A DNA stretch of 38,457 nucleotides from NCBI GenBank assembly GCA_026981645.1, contig JALSII010000063.1, positions 1-38,457 on the forward strand, written 5' to 3'. The translations under genes were made by a program, and so were the position numbers. The notes under the pieces were generated by a model. The model was not told where the DNA came from. It did no database searches and saw only the letters and a program-made list of their open reading frames with translations. Positions 36,963 to 38,457 of the stretch are shown here, piece after piece. The stretch is from Hyphomicrobiales bacterium (GTDB lineage: Bacteria > Pseudomonadota > Alphaproteobacteria > Rhizobiales > Devosiaceae). The stretch's first letter is position 1. Every line of letters starts with the position of its first letter.

Positions 36963-37337
36963 CTAAAGAAGTTCCTGCTCGTAAGCGATTAATTTCTTGG
37001 TTGTTCTTAGCGCTTTGTACAAAGAACCGGTTAATATCTCGTTATTTATCTGGTCAAGCAAAGGGGTGGCAGAGGGGGCAGCCCTTACAAAGTCGTTGAC
37101 CAGAGAAAAATACTGCTGACGCAATTTCGCAATATCGTCATCCAGATACATGAGCTGGATAGCAAAATAAATCCGCTTTGCCGGGGTATTTGCTGTTTCA
37201 GCGGTGAGGATATCTTTTTCACGCAGGATTGGCGTTTTACCATCTATCAAAAGACGGGTGCGCTGGTTTGAATTCGTAATAATGCAATTGCCGATAATCA
37301 GGCGCTCGTGCGGCTTGAGTTCAACCTTGAGTGACAT
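36963..37337 (-). CDS. flbT: Flagellin mRNA repressor FlbT
   Basis: A 124-residue protein starting MSLKVELKPHERLIIGNCII, followed by the middle block AKRIYFAIQLMYLDDDIAKL, as in FlbT. In Caulobacter FlbT associates with the flagellin mRNA leader and promotes its decay until the hook is complete. It is downstream of the flagellin gene on the same strand, beyond a strong terminator, so it probably has its own promoter in the 100 or so bases 37338-37431, where I see no sigma-54 match. It is coupled to flaF. Confidence 0.94.
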   Translation of the reverse strand: MSLKVELKPHERLIIGNCIITNSNQRTRLLIDGKTPILREKDILTAETANTPAKRIYFAIQLMYLDDDIAKLRQQYFSLVNDFVRAAPSATPLLDQINNEILTGSLYKALRTTKKLIAYEQELL

Positions 37338-37431
37338 GTTTGTCTCCGTTGCCCTTTGTGTTGGCCGAGTGAGGGCAGGGGCAAATTTGCTTTACTGCGA
37401 ATCTTTTTTGTCCAATTTAGTGGTAGCAGAC

Positions 37432-37465
37432 ACAAAAAGAAAAGGCGGGACAAAGCCCGCCTTTT
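37432..37465 (-). terminator. Rho-independent terminator after flagellin
   Basis: A 10-base-pair stem, AAAAGGCGGG (37440-37449) with CCCGCCTTTT (37456-37465), has a 6-base loop. Read on the minus strand it is followed by CTTTTTGT. It ends the flagellin transcript 29 bases after the stop. Confidence 0.9.
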
Positions 37466-37493
37466 CCAAGATAGTGATTGCAGTTGCGTTCTA

Positions 37494-38457
37494 CTAGAAC
37501 AGACGCAGCACGTTCTGGTCGGCCTGGGATGCCAGAGACAGGGCCACTGAAGAAAGCTGCTGGCGGGTCTGCAATGCCAGCATGTTGGCGCCTTCAAGGT
37601 TGGTATCGGCCAGTGTCAGGTTGGCAGCACCGGTTTCCAGCGTGTTGATCAGGTTCTTGGTGAAATCCTGACGGACCTCGACCACCGACAGGTTCGAACC
37701 AAAGGTTGAGCCTTGCGAACGCAGGGACGAAATCGCCGTATCCAGTTCAGTCAACGAGGTGTCAATCGCTGTGTTGGACTGGAAACTGTCCGTTGAAGCG
37801 GCTGAAATGCCCAGTCCTGAAGCGTTGAAGGTTACACCGGTAACGCTCAGAGAACTGGAACCGTCTTCGTTGAAGATAACCGAAAGGCTATCGCCATTGA
37901 GCAGGTTGATACCGTTATAACTGGCATCCGACGCCAACTGGTCGATCTGGGTACGAAGATTATTGAACTCCGTTTCCAGTGCCTGACGATCAGTGTTGAA
38001 GGGAGCGGCGGTCGTGCCATTGGTTATACCAAGCTCGTCACCACCTGATATGGTGAGCGCATCGGTGTTTGTTGCAGCAGTCAGGGTGGTTACGTTGCCT
38101 GTCACCGAACCGGTTACGTTGGTCAGTGCGGCAAGAGCGGTTTCCAGGTCTGCGCGGGTATCAATGGTGCTCAGGTCAATGGTTTCGGCGGTGCCTGTGC
38201 CTACCTGTACCGATAGTGTGCCGGTAAAGCCTGCGACCTGGGTATTGGTTGCGCCAACCGTTGTTGTGTCAAAACCAACAGAAGCAATCGTTGCCGTACC
38301 ACCCATGGTGATATCAGTGGTATTTGCTGATGCAGTGACAACAATTTCGCCATTGCCATTGAGTGTAACAGAGCCATTGGCGTTTCCATCAAGAGCAGTG
38401 ACCAGATCATTAACGGTTGCGGTTGAGGCTGTTGCGGCGGTGTAGGTTGTGGTTGTT
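37494..38457 (-). CDS. Flagellin, 5' part beyond window edge
   Basis: The frame is open from the right edge to the TAG at 37494-37496, showing 320 residues without the N-terminus. The C-terminal D0/D1 is typical of alphaproteobacteria (QDFTKNLINTLETGAANLTL then ADTNLEGANMLALQTRQQL, ending DQNVLRLF). The visible part also includes DRQALETEFNNLRTQIDQL and DASYNGINLLNG, which in ordinary flagellins lie in the N-terminal half near residues 100-140. Ahead of these come at least 150 residues rich in Thr, Ala and Gly with flagellin-IN-like segments (VNDLVTALDGNANGSVTLNG). So an extra domain sits within the N-terminal half, as in DUF1522-type rhizobial flagellins. Full length should exceed 400 residues. 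flbT and flaF follow. Confidence 0.93.
   Translation of the reverse strand, partial: TTTTYTAATASTATVNDLVTALDGNANGSVTLNGNGEIVVTASANTTDITMGGTATIASVGFDTTTVGATNTQVAGFTGTLSVQVGTGTAETIDLSTIDTRADLETALAALTNVTGSVTGNVTTLTAATNTDALTISGGDELGITNGTTAAPFNTDRQALETEFNNLRTQIDQLASDASYNGINLLNGDSLSVIFNEDGSSSLSVTGVTFNASGLGISAASTDSFQSNTAIDTSLTELDTAISSLRSQGSTFGSNLSVVEVRQDFTKNLINTLETGAANLTLADTNLEGANMLALQTRQQLSSVALSLASQADQNVLRLF

Noticed and set aside
36561..36992. Plus-strand open frame downstream of flgL
   Set aside because: It lies opposite flaF, which is a clear family match and coupled to flbT.

Overview
The window looks chromosomal and comes from a motile alphaproteobacterium, most likely in the order Hyphomicrobiales (Rhizobiales). 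The signs are a giant coiled-coil membrane protein of the polar-growth GPR/RgsE type, a FlaF/FlbT pair next to a flagellin, a cysG-DUF2849-cysI-cysH/DUF934 sulfur block, YcjX/YcjF, MetA, and palindromic intergenic repeats of a kind common in this order. I cannot name the genus. I see no insertion sequence, prophage, CRISPR array or rRNA, and base composition looks even.

Layout. 1-6065: a partial winged-helix regulator, a TetR regulator with a palindromic site upstream, ilvC, a PhzF-family protein, a NUDIX protein, then leuA behind a probable leucine leader. 6066-8287: mscS (minus), tRNA-Lys(CTT), and a crotonase gene (minus) whose stop codon lies inside the antisense of the tRNA. 8288-15622: a cell-envelope and transport block with a FemAB/GNAT-like protein, a Wzx/MATE-type flippase, a GNAT enzyme, a secreted GH3 glycosidase, a LysE exporter, an LpxH-like phosphatase and an MFS permease. 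15642-20660: a bidirectional terminator, a 1393-residue GPR-like protein (minus) and a divergent Hpt protein.

20798-26681 is a sulfite-assimilation module: [2Fe-2S] ferredoxin, a siroheme synthase with a degenerate truncated C-terminal domain, DUF2849, sulfite reductase hemoprotein, an APS reductase fused to DUF934, and a thioredoxin-reductase-like ferredoxin-NADP reductase. No flavoprotein subunit (CysJ) is present. The flanking ferredoxin and reductase could supply the electrons.

26711-31410 (all minus): ycjX and ycjF separated by two tandem palindromic repeats, then metA and an uncharacterised P-loop ATPase upstream of it. 31411-38457 is flagellar: a sigma-54-type promoter before flgE-flgK-flgL on the plus strand, and on the minus strand flagellin (cut by the window edge), flbT and flaF.

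The observations most worth a second look are the CysH-DUF934 fusion inside a complete-looking electron-transfer operon, the truncated siroheme synthase, the crotonase/tRNA overlap, the leuA leader, the repeat family with co-varying arms, the sigma-54 promoter at flgE, the flagellin with a Thr-rich domain inserted in its N-terminal half, and the orphan FemAB/flippase pair.
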